The position numbers were made by a program, and so were the translations under genes. DNA of 64,000 bases from Bryobacteraceae bacterium (GTDB taxonomy: Bacteria; Acidobacteriota; Terriglobia; Bryobacterales; Bryobacteraceae): the NCBI GenBank assembly GCA_029975915.1, contig JARKOC010000197.1, positions 1-64,000 on the forward strand, given 5' to 3'. Positions 49,916 through 57,906 of this stretch are shown in pieces. How positions within the stretch are numbered: the stretch's first letter is position 1; each line of letters starts with the position of its first letter. Below the pieces are notes generated by a model. It saw nothing but the letters and a program-made list of their open reading frames with translations, was not told the DNA's origin and searched no databases.

Positions 49916-51325
49916 TCAGCCTTGGATCTGCAGTGTACCCATCATCCCGAGGTCCTCATGGTCGAGGATGTGGCAGTGGTACAGAGCCATGCCGGCGAAA
50001 TCGCGAAAAGCGGTTCGTACACGCACCCGGCTGAAGGCCGGCACCAGGGCCACGTCCTTCCACGCCCGAAGTGGCGCTCCATCCGAACCGACAACCTGAA
50101 ACGGATTGGTGTGGACGTGCATGGGGTGATCCATCATCGTCGGGTTGATGAAGTCCCACTCCTCGACGGAGTTCAGAACCACTCGGGTGTCTACTCGGCC
50201 TGGATTGAAAGTGCGCCCATTGATTGTGAACGTCGCGCCACCACCGCCCATCATTCCCATTCCCATGCCCATTCCTTGGCCAAGCTGGAAGCTGCGGCGC
50301 ACGGAAGGTTCGGGCAGTGGATCGATGTTGACGAGCCGCTGAGGCAGACTCCACGTGCTACCCGCCTGGCCCTGATAGACCAACGTGGCCAGCACTGCCG
50401 GACCGGACGACGCGCCCCCCATCATCCCCATTCCCATGCCGCCCCGGTTGTAGGGCAAACTCACGAGCCGGTAGCTTCCACCGGGCCGCGCACCTTGAAC
50501 CATCACTTCAATGCGTTCGCCTGGCGCGAGGAGGATCTCGTCGCGCTGTTCCGGCGATGGAAGCGCGCCGCCATCGGTAGCAATCAAATAGAGGGGATGA
50601 TCTTCCAATTGGAGCCGGTAGAAACGCGAACTGGAGGCGTTCAGGATGCGCAGGCGCACCCAGCCATCACGATCGAGGCCTATCGAAGGGTTGGTTTGAC
50701 CATTGGCGGTGACCAAGTTGCCCTGACGACCGGTCATTCGCGCCATCAGGCTGGGTTCCACTGGAAGCCCGCTGCTGGAGAGCGCGAAGTCCTGCAAAAC
50801 GAGGATCGCCTCGGGCGCTTTCGCGATTTCCGGGATCTGGTCCAATTCGCCTCGTACGATGAAGACTCCCGCCAGCCCGCGCGACACCTGGCGTGCGACG
50901 GAGCCATGCATGTGAGGGTGATACCAGAAGGTGCCACCCGGATGGTCCGTCGGAAGGTCGAATTCGTAGGTCAGACTCTCGCCCGAGCCGACCTCAAGGA
51001 AACTGTTGTCGCCGTTTCCGTTGGGCGTCACGTGCAGGCCGTGATAGTGAAGATTGGTCATCTCCGGCAGGCTGTTCCGAAAGCGGATGCGAACGTGGTC
51101 GCCCGGATGAGCCTCGATAGTTGGCCCAGGAACCTGACCATTGAATCCGAACAGATAGGCGTACTGCCCAGCGACGTTGATCCACGTCTGTTGGGCTTCC
51201 AGATCCACCTCCACGAGGCCGGCGCTCGTGGCCAGTTCAGCGCCCCGCAACGAAGTGACCAGTCCGTAGCCCGCCGGCAGTCCGATGGCGGCTTTCAGGA
51301 AACCTCGACGATTGCACGCGAACAT
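49916..51325 (-). CDS. Multicopper oxidase, CueO/CopA type, with Met-Gly inserts
   Basis: The enzyme has 469 residues. The N-terminus NRRGFLKAAIGL is a twin-arginine signal, so it is exported folded. All four copper-binding segments are present: HYHGLH near 95, WYHPHMHG near 135, HPMHVH near 405 and YHCHILDHEDLGMM near 450, giving one type 1 and a trinuclear cluster. Two Met-Gly inserts (NRGGMGMGMMGGA near 295 and QGMGMGMGMMGGGG near 350) recall the Met-rich segment of CueO that binds Cu(I). It probably oxidises Cu(I) to the less toxic Cu(II) in the periplasm. A sigma-54-like promoter and the palindrome lie just upstream. The neighbouring kinase is divergent. Confidence 0.92.
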   Translation of the reverse strand: MFACNRRGFLKAAIGLPAGYGLVTSLRGAELATSAGLVEVDLEAQQTWINVAGQYAYLFGFNGQVPGPTIEAHPGDHVRIRFRNSLPEMTNLHYHGLHVTPNGNGDNSFLEVGSGESLTYEFDLPTDHPGGTFWYHPHMHGSVARQVSRGLAGVFIVRGELDQIPEIAKAPEAILVLQDFALSSSGLPVEPSLMARMTGRQGNLVTANGQTNPSIGLDRDGWVRLRILNASSSRFYRLQLEDHPLYLIATDGGALPSPEQRDEILLAPGERIEVMVQGARPGGSYRLVSLPYNRGGMGMGMMGGASSGPAVLATLVYQGQAGSTWSLPQRLVNIDPLPEPSVRRSFQLGQGMGMGMGMMGGGGATFTINGRTFNPGRVDTRVVLNSVEEWDFINPTMMDHPMHVHTNPFQVVGSDGAPLRAWKDVALVPAFSRVRVRTAFRDFAGMALYHCHILDHEDLGMMGTLQIQG

Positions 51326-51368
51326 ATGTCCCTCCGTATTTGGATAATCGCTTCCCAGAGGCAGACAT

Positions 51369-51384
51369 CGCAGTTCCCCTGCCA
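51369..51384 (-). promoter_or_regulatory. Sigma-54-like promoter of the multicopper oxidase gene
   Basis: On the minus strand TGGCAG-GGGAA-CTGCG has the exact GG-N10-GC spacing and three mismatches to consensus. It lies 44 bases before the ATG at 51325, which has a strong GGAGGG ribosome site. The activator palindrome is 62 bases upstream, the same distance as in front of the Met-rich gene. Confidence 0.68.
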
Positions 51385-51445
51385 AACGGCATGTCACTGT
51401 TTTCAGTTGCTTGCATCATCATTGAAAGAGTGGCGTGAGTGCTTC

Positions 51446-51463
51446 GGGCACAGTAACGTGCCC
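51446..51463. promoter_or_regulatory. Upstream activator palindrome, copy 2
   Basis: GGGCAC (51446-51451), spacer AGTAAC, GTGCCC (51458-51463), a perfect inverted repeat in the divergent gap between the multicopper oxidase and the CHASE2 kinase. It can serve the oxidase promoter and, being 33 bases before the kinase start, may also give autoregulation. Confidence 0.75.
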
Positions 51464-51495
51464 AAAGCGCCAGTAACTGGGAGCAGGAACTTCTG

Positions 51496-53331
51496 ATGAC
51501 GGCCATCACGATGAAGGCACGGCTCGTCCGAGCGCTTTACGTGCTCATCGTGGTCGCGGTATTGCCATTCCTCATCTGGAATGGCTTCATCCAGCAGGTC
51601 AGTGCGGAGTGGAATGACATCATCGTCCGGCTACGAGGAGCGCAGGCCACAGCCGCAACCGGAGCGGTGGCGTTGGTAGCCATCGATGATCAAACCGCTG
51701 CGCGCTACGGACCATTGCCCCTGAACCGTGCCAGACTCGCCGAGGGACTCGAAGTGCTCGCGCAGGCGCATCCACGCGTCGTCGTGCTGGATTTGCTCCT
51801 TAGCGAGGCGGGCGAGCCGTCGCAGGATACCAGCCTGGCCCGCTCGCTTGGCCTCTTTCCCCATGTTGTCCTGGCTGCGGCCCTGGAAGGCGATGCCGGC
51901 GAGAATCCGCGCTGGATACTGCCGCTGCCTGAATTGGCTCATGGCCGCTCCACTGCCCATGTGCACGCGGCGCCAGACGCAGATGGCGACGTGCGCTCCG
52001 TTTTGCTCGTGAAGGCCGGGAGCGCGCGGCGATTCTGGGCGCTCGGTTTCGAGGCGGTACGTCTCGCGACCGGCGCGGACAGGCCACTTGAATCCGCCGA
52101 AGCCGTGTCGTTGGGCTCGATCCGAATCCCGGCAACTGACAGTGAAAGCCGCCTGATGATGATCAATTATGCCGGCCCGGAGGGTACGTTCCCTCGGGTG
52201 AGGTTCGGAGACCTGCTGGACGGTTCGGCAAACCTCACACAGTTCCGAGACAAGATCGTGATTGTCGGAGTGACTGCCCAGGGAAGCGGCGATCGCCTAT
52301 TCACTCCGCTGTCAAGCGGCATCGGAATGAGCGGAATCGAGATTCACGCCAACGTGGTCCGCACGATTCTGGACCGCACGTTCCTGGTCCCCTTGGGTGT
52401 CGCGGGGGAACTCGTCGGCAGTCTCCTGCTGATCGCACTGTGTGTCGCCGCGATCATATGGTTTCGCGGGGTGCGTTTGTTCACGGCATTGACAACGGTC
52501 CTGCTCGTTCTTGTAGCTGCCGGATTCCTCTCGATACGCGCTGGATACATCCTGCCGCTCGGGTCATTTCTTGCGGTGTGCCTTGCGGCCTCCGGAATCG
52601 GCGGCATCAGCGAATACGCATTGCTCAGCCGGGCGCTCGCCGGAGAGACAACGAAACGGAAGGAATACGCCTTCCGCGTGCAGGCGATCGCGCACGAGAT
52701 CAAGACTCCGCTCACCGCCATCCAGGGATCCAGCGAGATGATCTCTGAGGGCGGCATGCCGGAACAGCAGCGCACCGAGATGGCGGGACTCATCCACAAG
52801 GAGTCGAAGCGGCTCACGGCGTTGATTCAGACGTTCCTCAATGTCGAACGCCTGGCCTCGGGCTCACTGAGCCTTCAACACCAGCAGGTCGATCTTGGTG
52901 TGCTCTGCCAGGAGATCGTGGAACGAGGGCGACTCTTCGCTGCCCGCAAACGGATTCAAATCGATACAGCGATCGCCGATGTCCGAGTGTCCGCCGACCC
53001 CGACCTGCTGTCGTTCGCGATCTACAACCTGATAACAAATGGCGTGAAGTACAGCCCGAAGAACACCACGATCAGGCTGTTTGTGGAGGAGTCCGATTCG
53101 GAAGTTCGAATCTCGGTGGCGGATCAGGGGTACGGCATCGCGACTGCCGACCAGGAAAGAATCTTTGAAAAGTTCTATCGTTTGAAGAGAGACGAAAAGA
53201 GCGCAGAAGAGGGCACTGGGATTGGGTTGGCCCTCGTGAAGGAGATCGTCCAACAGCACGGGGGGCAGATCACCGTTGAGAGCGCGCCCAACACAGGTTC
53301 CAGATTTACGATCGCCCTGCCGGGAGGGTAA
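51496..53331 (+). CDS. CHASE2-domain sensor histidine kinase
   Basis: The kinase has 611 residues. After one membrane helix (LYVLIVVAVLPFLIWNGF) a periplasmic CHASE2 domain spans about 30-290 (NDIIVRLRGAQA, VALVAIDDQTAARYGPLPLN, KIVIVGVTAQGSGDRLFTPL, MSGIEIHANVVRTIL). Three closely spaced helices follow at about 295-375. The transmitter has the phospho-acceptor segment IAHEIKTPLTAIQG near 400 and the ATP-binding motifs NLITNGVKYSP, DQGYGIATADQERIFEKF and GTGIGLALVKEI. CHASE2 ligands are unknown. The gene is three bases ahead of the sigma-54 activator and divergent from the multicopper oxidase. GGGAGCAGG precedes the ATG. It probably senses an envelope signal related to copper or oxidation. 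Confidence 0.9.
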   Translation: MTAITMKARLVRALYVLIVVAVLPFLIWNGFIQQVSAEWNDIIVRLRGAQATAATGAVALVAIDDQTAARYGPLPLNRARLAEGLEVLAQAHPRVVVLDLLLSEAGEPSQDTSLARSLGLFPHVVLAAALEGDAGENPRWILPLPELAHGRSTAHVHAAPDADGDVRSVLLVKAGSARRFWALGFEAVRLATGADRPLESAEAVSLGSIRIPATDSESRLMMINYAGPEGTFPRVRFGDLLDGSANLTQFRDKIVIVGVTAQGSGDRLFTPLSSGIGMSGIEIHANVVRTILDRTFLVPLGVAGELVGSLLLIALCVAAIIWFRGVRLFTALTTVLLVLVAAGFLSIRAGYILPLGSFLAVCLAASGIGGISEYALLSRALAGETTKRKEYAFRVQAIAHEIKTPLTAIQGSSEMISEGGMPEQQRTEMAGLIHKESKRLTALIQTFLNVERLASGSLSLQHQQVDLGVLCQEIVERGRLFAARKRIQIDTAIADVRVSADPDLLSFAIYNLITNGVKYSPKNTTIRLFVEESDSEVRISVADQGYGIATADQERIFEKFYRLKRDEKSAEEGTGIGLALVKEIVQQHGGQITVESAPNTGSRFTIALPGG

Positions 53332-53334
53332 CGG

Positions 53335-54699
53335 ATGAGCAAGTCAGATGTTCTAGTCATCGATGACGACGAGTCGATCACTTCGACGGTGTCTAACTAT
53401 CTCGCCTCGAAGGGTTATTCCGTCACCGTTGCCAACGACAGCGAGGATGCTCTTGAACTGCTGAGCACGCGCCGATTCGCGATCGTTCTGAGCGATATCT
53501 ACATTGATCGCCTGACCGGTCTTGACATCCTTCGGCACGCGCAGCAACAGGCTGCTGGCACGCCTGTCATTCTGATGACGGCACGCGGTTCCGTTCGCAC
53601 GACCGTAGAAGCGGAGACGGGCGGCGCCTTTGACTATCTCGCCAAGCCGTTCGACTTGAAAGACCTGCTTGCGGTGATCCAACGCGCGGAGCTTAGCAGA
53701 CAAGCTCAACCCGAACCGGAAGCGGAGGAAGATCTGGAGCAATTCGGGGGCATGATCGGGTTCTCCGGGCCTATGGTCGAGGTCTATAAACGCATTGCAC
53801 GGTCGGCACGTTCTGATGACACGGTGCTCATCCTGGGCGAAAGCGGTGTGGGGAAGGAACTTGTAGCCAAAGCGATTCACGATCATAGCGCCCGTTCCAA
53901 CAAACCTTTCGTGGCGGTGGACTCCGGCGCCGTATCCGGAACCCTGTTTGAGTCTGAAGTATTCGGAGCCCTGAGAGGATCGTTTACCGGCGCTGATCGC
54001 GACCGTCCGGGCATCATTGAGACCGCACGCGGTGGCACGCTGTTTTTCGATGAGGTTGGCGAGGTGCCGCTCGAGTTTCAGGCCAAGCTGCTCCGATTCC
54101 TACAGGAGAAGGAATACAGGCCAATCGGAGCCGGCGCACCACGCAAAGCCGATGTGCGTGTGATCGCCGCCACCAACCGGAATCTCGGTCAGATGGCCCA
54201 GGAGGGTAAGTTTAGAGAAGACCTCCTCTATCGCCTGAACGTTCTTCTGATTGAAGTGCCCCCTCTCCGGGAGCGGAGGAGCGACATTCCATTCCTGGTG
54301 AAACGAATTCTGTCCGAGGTCTGCGAGTCCTCGGGGAAGAGCGTTTGGTTCGACGCCGCTGCGGATAAAGCTCTGCTGCAACACGACTGGCCTGGCAACG
54401 TCCGCCAGCTTCGGAACGTGATTCGCCGGCTCGTGACCATGGAACCACCCGGATCATTGTCAAAACAAGCTCTGGAGCGACAACTGGAGGATGACGGCCG
54501 CAAGGCGCCGGAAGAAGATGAGCCGGTGGAACTCGATGCGGTGGAGCGGCAACAGATCCTCCGCGTCCTGGATCAGGCCGGCGGCAACAAGACCCGCGCC
54601 GCGGAAATGCTCGGGATTCAACGCCGTACGCTGTACAAGAAACTCGCGCGGATCGTGCGGGATCGCGGTTTCGAAACCGCGGCCGACGACCGAAGGTAG
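53335..54699 (+). CDS. Sigma-54-dependent response regulator, NtrC type
   Basis: The protein has 454 residues. The receiver (1-120) has VIDDDES and the phospho-acceptor Asp54 in LSDIYIDRLTG. The AAA+ domain starts near 140 with Walker A GESGVGKE, the loop GALRGSFTGAD (Ser in the GAFTGA position), the Walker B-like TLFFDEVGEVP and DWPGNVRQLRNVIRR. The Fis-type helix-turn-helix at the end reads NKTRAAEMLGIQRRTLYKK. It lies directly after the CHASE2 kinase and is flanked by three transcription units that each carry a GGGCAC-N6-GTGCCC-like palindrome and a sigma-54 element, so these are its likely targets. Confidence 0.92.
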   Translation: MSKSDVLVIDDDESITSTVSNYLASKGYSVTVANDSEDALELLSTRRFAIVLSDIYIDRLTGLDILRHAQQQAAGTPVILMTARGSVRTTVEAETGGAFDYLAKPFDLKDLLAVIQRAELSRQAQPEPEAEEDLEQFGGMIGFSGPMVEVYKRIARSARSDDTVLILGESGVGKELVAKAIHDHSARSNKPFVAVDSGAVSGTLFESEVFGALRGSFTGADRDRPGIIETARGGTLFFDEVGEVPLEFQAKLLRFLQEKEYRPIGAGAPRKADVRVIAATNRNLGQMAQEGKFREDLLYRLNVLLIEVPPLRERRSDIPFLVKRILSEVCESSGKSVWFDAAADKALLQHDWPGNVRQLRNVIRRLVTMEPPGSLSKQALERQLEDDGRKAPEEDEPVELDAVERQQILRVLDQAGGNKTRAAEMLGIQRRTLYKKLARIVRDRGFETAADDRR

Positions 54700-54730
54700 C
54701 CGATGAATAGCGGACCCATCAACGCGCATT

Positions 54731-54748
54731 GGGCTCAGGGACGTGCCC
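54731..54748. promoter_or_regulatory. Upstream activator palindrome, copy 3
   Basis: GGGCTC (54731-54736), spacer AGGGAC, GTGCCC (54743-54748): the same palindrome with one mismatch in the left arm, 77 bases before the sigma-54 element of the FecR gene. Confidence 0.7.
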
Positions 54749-54824
54749 CAAAAGCCCCACTGACTCCGCCGTATTTCAAGCGGCAGGAGAATCCAACCTG
54801 CTGCTCTTGCTGTGCATGGGCATT

Positions 54825-54840
54825 TGGCGCTCAGATTGCA
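54825..54840 (+). promoter_or_regulatory. Sigma-54 promoter of the FecR/outer-membrane pair
   Basis: TGGCGC-TCAGA-TTGCA has one mismatch to the -24/-12 consensus and the exact GG-N10-GC spacing. It lies 26 bases before the ATG at 54867. Confidence 0.8.
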
Positions 54841-54866
54841 AGCTTGCATTCCTGGACGAATTTGAG

Positions 54867-55613
54867 ATGACACCTATTGCCCGACCTCGTTGGATCCTTC
54901 TGGTGGCGGTCTTGTTCGCCGCGCTCGGGCCGTTGCATGCTCAAGTGCTTGCTCAAGGCGCCGCCCAAGTCGTCTCGTTGACCGGCACGTTGACGCTTAA
55001 GGGCTTTCGCCAGGAGTCGCGCCTCCTCCGGCTCCGCGACACAGTTCAATCCGGCGACGAGCTCGCCACGGGGGAGAACTCTGTTGCACTCTTGCGGACC
55101 GCCGATGGCAGCACGGTTACCATCTATCCCGACTCGCGCGTGATCTTCAACGAGCGCTCCGCGGATGTGCGCGAACTGCTCCACCTGTTCCTTGGTTCGA
55201 TCAAGGTCCATATCGAAAAGCTGAGTGGCCGGCCGAACCCACACAAACTCACAACGCCGACGGCGGTCATCGCCGTCCGAGGAACGACCTTCAGCGTTTT
55301 TGTGGACGAAACTGACGCGACCCTGGTAGCGGTCGATGAGGGACTGGTCGGCGTGGCTAACGTGCAGTCGCCAGATCAGGAGATCCTCCTCAAGGCCGGC
55401 CAGCGCAGTTGGGTGCGCCCCGGCCAACCTCCTCAGCAGGCACAAGCGTTTCGCGGCCGGTCTGAACGGGCTGACCTCATGCCTGCCCCGGGAAGCCAGG
55501 GCATGATGGGAAGTAATTCCGGCATGGCCGTTGGCATGTCGCAACAGGCCGGGAGCATGGGTAGTTCTCGGGGGATGGGATCGATGAGTGGGAGAGGAAG
55601 CCCGCCGCACTAA
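54867..55613 (+). CDS. Secreted FecR-domain protein with Met/Gly-rich tail
   Basis: The protein has 248 residues with a signal peptide (ILLVAVLFAALGPLHAQ). The FecR domain is clear: VVSLTGTLTLKGFRQE, LRDTVQSGDELATGENS, ADGSTVTIYPDSRVIFNE, HKLTTPTAVIAVRGTTFSV and the closing ILLKAGQRSWVRPGQPP. The last 45 residues are Met/Gly/Ser-rich (GSQGMMGSNSGMAVGMS, GSMGSSRGMGSMSGRG). FecR domains of this soluble kind are often encoded with CHASE2 sensors, though here they are separate genes. No sigma-factor partner is visible. The protein is probably periplasmic or surface-bound. It is transcribed from a sigma-54 promoter with the outer-membrane protein gene, eight bases downstream. Confidence 0.8.
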   Translation: MTPIARPRWILLVAVLFAALGPLHAQVLAQGAAQVVSLTGTLTLKGFRQESRLLRLRDTVQSGDELATGENSVALLRTADGSTVTIYPDSRVIFNERSADVRELLHLFLGSIKVHIEKLSGRPNPHKLTTPTAVIAVRGTTFSVFVDETDATLVAVDEGLVGVANVQSPDQEILLKAGQRSWVRPGQPPQQAQAFRGRSERADLMPAPGSQGMMGSNSGMAVGMSQQAGSMGSSRGMGSMSGRGSPPH

Positions 55614-55621
55614 GCTAGAAG

Positions 55622-56815
55622 ATGAGAGCGATCCGAATATTCTTGGCTTGCCTGCTGGCCATCCCGGTATCGGCCGGTGATCGGCGTCCGTCCGCAAGCC
55701 TGGAGACGGAAATCGCTAGGATTGACGGTCTCGTTGCCAACCACGAGACGAAGTTTGAGGTCATCGAGGCGATGGCGCGGGACCTTGGGACTCATCGAAA
55801 TCACCTGGTCCTGCTGAAGAAACAAGAGCTGGACTCATTCGCCCAAATCTATGTGAAGGAACTGCGCAAACGTGGGTTCAATGATGAGGCGACCCTCAAG
55901 AAGCTCCAGTTGATAGGGAGCCCGGGTGAGCGGACACCGAGTTCCTCCGGCTTCACGCCGATTGCGTTTGTGGGAACCGCTGTTGATCACAACTCTGCCG
56001 GAACATTCGTCTCGATCTCCCCTGAAGTCGGCATCGATTCCCGCCATTTCGCCTTCGTGGTCGGAGTCCCGTTCTATAGAATCTCCGCTACGCAGCGCGA
56101 CGCCTCCGGGATCGGAGACGTCTATGCGTCGATGTTCCTTCGACAGTCCAAGGGACCATACGAAATTGGTGGGGCGCTGACGATTGGCGCTCCGACCGGA
56201 GACACCAGTCAAGGGCTTGGCGCGGGCCGCTTATCTGTTGATGCAAACTCCACACTCCGCCGGCGATTCGAAAGGCTCAGCCCGTTCTTGAACGGCGGTT
56301 ACACAAACTCATTGTTCAACAACGTGGGATACCAGCGCCCATTCATCAGCAACGGCAATTCCGTCTATGCCTCGGGAGGACTCGACTACCGGATGCACCG
56401 GCGGTTCACCGTCGGCATGGGTGGCTTCGGCCTCATGGCCATGGGCGACCAGATGGTGATCAGCCAAATGACGGCAAACTCAGCGATGACGGATACGCCC
56501 AGCACTCCAGGGATGCCGGGCATGCCTAGTATGCCCGGCATGCCCGGCATGCCGCCTGGCATGGGGTCTGGCTCCACTGGCGCTCCGTCGATGGGGTCGA
56601 ACAGCTTGCCATTCTACGGCCATGCGCCCCATGCGACCGTACCGGGCTCCGATGTGTCGGATTACGGTGCTTCCGCCTGGGCCTCGTGGTCACTGACGCC
56701 GTTCATCAAGCTGAACTTCAGCGTGGCGCGCAGTATCCCCTATGAACTGACGACCGTTCGCGTCGGGATTGGCTTCGACCTCTCAAGCCGGCTTGAGCGG
56801 CTTCTCCGGAAATGA
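55622..56815 (+). CDS. Predicted outer-membrane beta-barrel with a Gly-Met-Pro repeat
   Basis: The protein has 397 residues. A signal peptide (RIFLACLLAIPVSAG) is followed by an N-terminal helical region (15-90) with coiled-coil character, then a long series of amphipathic strands (GTFVSISPEVGIDSRHFAF, YEIGGALTIGAPTGDT, LSPFLNGGYTNSLFNNVGY, ASWSLTPFIKLNFSVARSI), ending TTVRVGIGFDLSSRLERLL. This fits a transporter- or porin-like barrel of unknown family. A loop near 300-320 carries tandem MPG units (GMPGMPSMPGMPGMPPGM), a Met-rich insert like those in the neighbouring regulon members. It follows the FecR gene by eight bases and is probably co-transcribed. Confidence 0.7.
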   Translation: MRAIRIFLACLLAIPVSAGDRRPSASLETEIARIDGLVANHETKFEVIEAMARDLGTHRNHLVLLKKQELDSFAQIYVKELRKRGFNDEATLKKLQLIGSPGERTPSSSGFTPIAFVGTAVDHNSAGTFVSISPEVGIDSRHFAFVVGVPFYRISATQRDASGIGDVYASMFLRQSKGPYEIGGALTIGAPTGDTSQGLGAGRLSVDANSTLRRRFERLSPFLNGGYTNSLFNNVGYQRPFISNGNSVYASGGLDYRMHRRFTVGMGGFGLMAMGDQMVISQMTANSAMTDTPSTPGMPGMPSMPGMPGMPPGMGSGSTGAPSMGSNSLPFYGHAPHATVPGSDVSDYGASAWASWSLTPFIKLNFSVARSIPYELTTVRVGIGFDLSSRLERLLRK

Positions 56816-57165
56816 TCGTGCTTGGCGCTTACGACCATGCGGACGTGCTCGCCGATCACATCCACCGGGTCGACCGGCGCCGGTCCCTTTCGCGACCGAA
56901 ACGCGTTCCGTCCTGCGAAGGTGGATCGCAGCCCAGCGTCTCCTCAATCCTGAGGAACTAATAGAACTTCGCCGCGCGATCCAGGCGGCTAGGGACGCCG
57001 GTTCATATCTGCCCCACTACCGTCGCCACGGTCTGGCATGAAGGTGTCCGCTCAACGGAATGGCAGCGGTCTTGCGTAGCCAAGAGGACCTCGGCGCCAC
57101 CGTGTTCGTTCACCACTCTTTCATCTGGTGTTGTCAATAACTTGCATCAATGCCGGACAAGGCTC
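56816..57165. other. Gap with a possible short gene remnant
   Basis: About 350 bases with no firmly supported gene. In one plus frame up to 57041 the segment WIAAQRLLNPEELIELRRAI followed by QAARDAGSYLPHYRRHG looks like real helical protein. In another frame an ATG at 56812 overlapping the preceding stop reads MIVLGAYDHADVLADHIHRV before losing sense. A frameshifted small gene is possible. The evidence is too thin for a CDS call. Confidence 0.3.
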
Positions 57166-57207
57166 TTGACAGTGAATCAGTATTTCAGTAGATTTTAAAT
57201 TACTGAA
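57166..57207 (+). promoter_or_regulatory. Promoter and palindromic operator of the ArsR-rhodanese operon
   Basis: TTGACA (57166-57171) and TAGATT (57189-57194) are 17 bases apart. TTCAGTA (57184-57190) and TACTGAA (57201-57207) form a perfect 7-bp inverted repeat with a 10-base AT-rich centre. It overlaps the -10 box and ends six bases before the ATG. This is the usual arrangement for ArsR-family autorepression. Confidence 0.75.
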
Positions 57208-57213
57208 GGACTC

Positions 57214-57906
57214 ATGGCAAGCCGAAATCGACGTTTCAAGACCGCCATCTACGAACAGTTTGCCCGGATCGGGAAGGCCATCTCAAACCCCAGCCGGCTG
57301 GAACTTCTGGACCTGCTTTGCCAGGGTCCACGAACCGTGGAAGCCCTGGCCAAGGAGGCGGGCTTGGGCTTGGCCAATACTTCGCAGCACCTGAAGGCGT
57401 TGCGCGAGGCCCGTTTAGTGGAGGCGGAAAAAGCCGGTCTATACGTGACCTACCGGCTAGCCGATGAGCAGGTGTGCCAATTCTACCGGTCCCTTCGATC
57501 CTTGGCTGAGGCGCGGTTGGCTGAGGTAGGAGAGATCACGCGCCGGTTTCTGGAAGCGCGCCAGGGGCTGCAGCCGGTGGACCGCGAACAACTCCTTGCC
57601 AAAGTGCGGGACGGCGCCGTCACTGTGCTAGACGTGCGGCCGCTCGAGGAGTACGCCGCCGGCCATTTGCCTGGCGCCTTGTCGGTCCCGCTGAAGGAGT
57701 TGGAGCGCCGCCTGGCCGAACTGCCGCAGGATCGTGAGATTGTGGCTTACTGCCGCGGTCCTTACTGCGTGCTTGCCGTGGAAGCTGTGGAGATGCTGAG
57801 GGGCCGCGGCTACGTTGCGTTCCGGCTGGAAGACGGCGTCGCCGACTGGCAGGCGAGAGGGCTGCCGGTGGTGGCGGACGAACGGGAAACCGGGAGAAGA
57901 GATTGA
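57214..57906 (+). CDS. ArsR-family regulator fused to a rhodanese domain
   Basis: The protein has 230 residues. The N-terminal winged helix (1-100) is ArsR-like: GKAISNPSRLELLDLLCQGP, TVEALAKEAGLGLANTSQHL, KALREARLVEAEKAGLYVTY. The C-terminal rhodanese domain (120-225) has VTVLDVRPLEEYAAGHLPGA, the active-site loop YCRGPYCVLA with the sulfur-carrying Cys at the start of CRGPYC, and FRLEDGVADWQARGLP. Such fusions are thought to sense sulfane sulfur or related reactive sulfur through the rhodanese loop. GAAGGA lies before the ATG. An inverted repeat overlapping the promoter is a likely self-operator. It is the first gene of a sulfur operon and overlaps the next start. Confidence 0.9.
   Translation: MASRNRRFKTAIYEQFARIGKAISNPSRLELLDLLCQGPRTVEALAKEAGLGLANTSQHLKALREARLVEAEKAGLYVTYRLADEQVCQFYRSLRSLAEARLAEVGEITRRFLEARQGLQPVDREQLLAKVRDGAVTVLDVRPLEEYAAGHLPGALSVPLKELERRLAELPQDREIVAYCRGPYCVLAVEAVEMLRGRGYVAFRLEDGVADWQARGLPVVADERETGRRD

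Noticed and set aside
49922..51496. Plus-strand frame of 524 codons
   Set aside because: It is the mirror of the multicopper oxidase gene, which has all four copper-binding motifs on the minus strand.
56500..56580. Tandem repeat looking like a short DNA repeat array
   Set aside because: It is the coding sequence of the Gly-Met-Pro insert of the outer-membrane protein, in frame, not a CRISPR or noncoding repeat.
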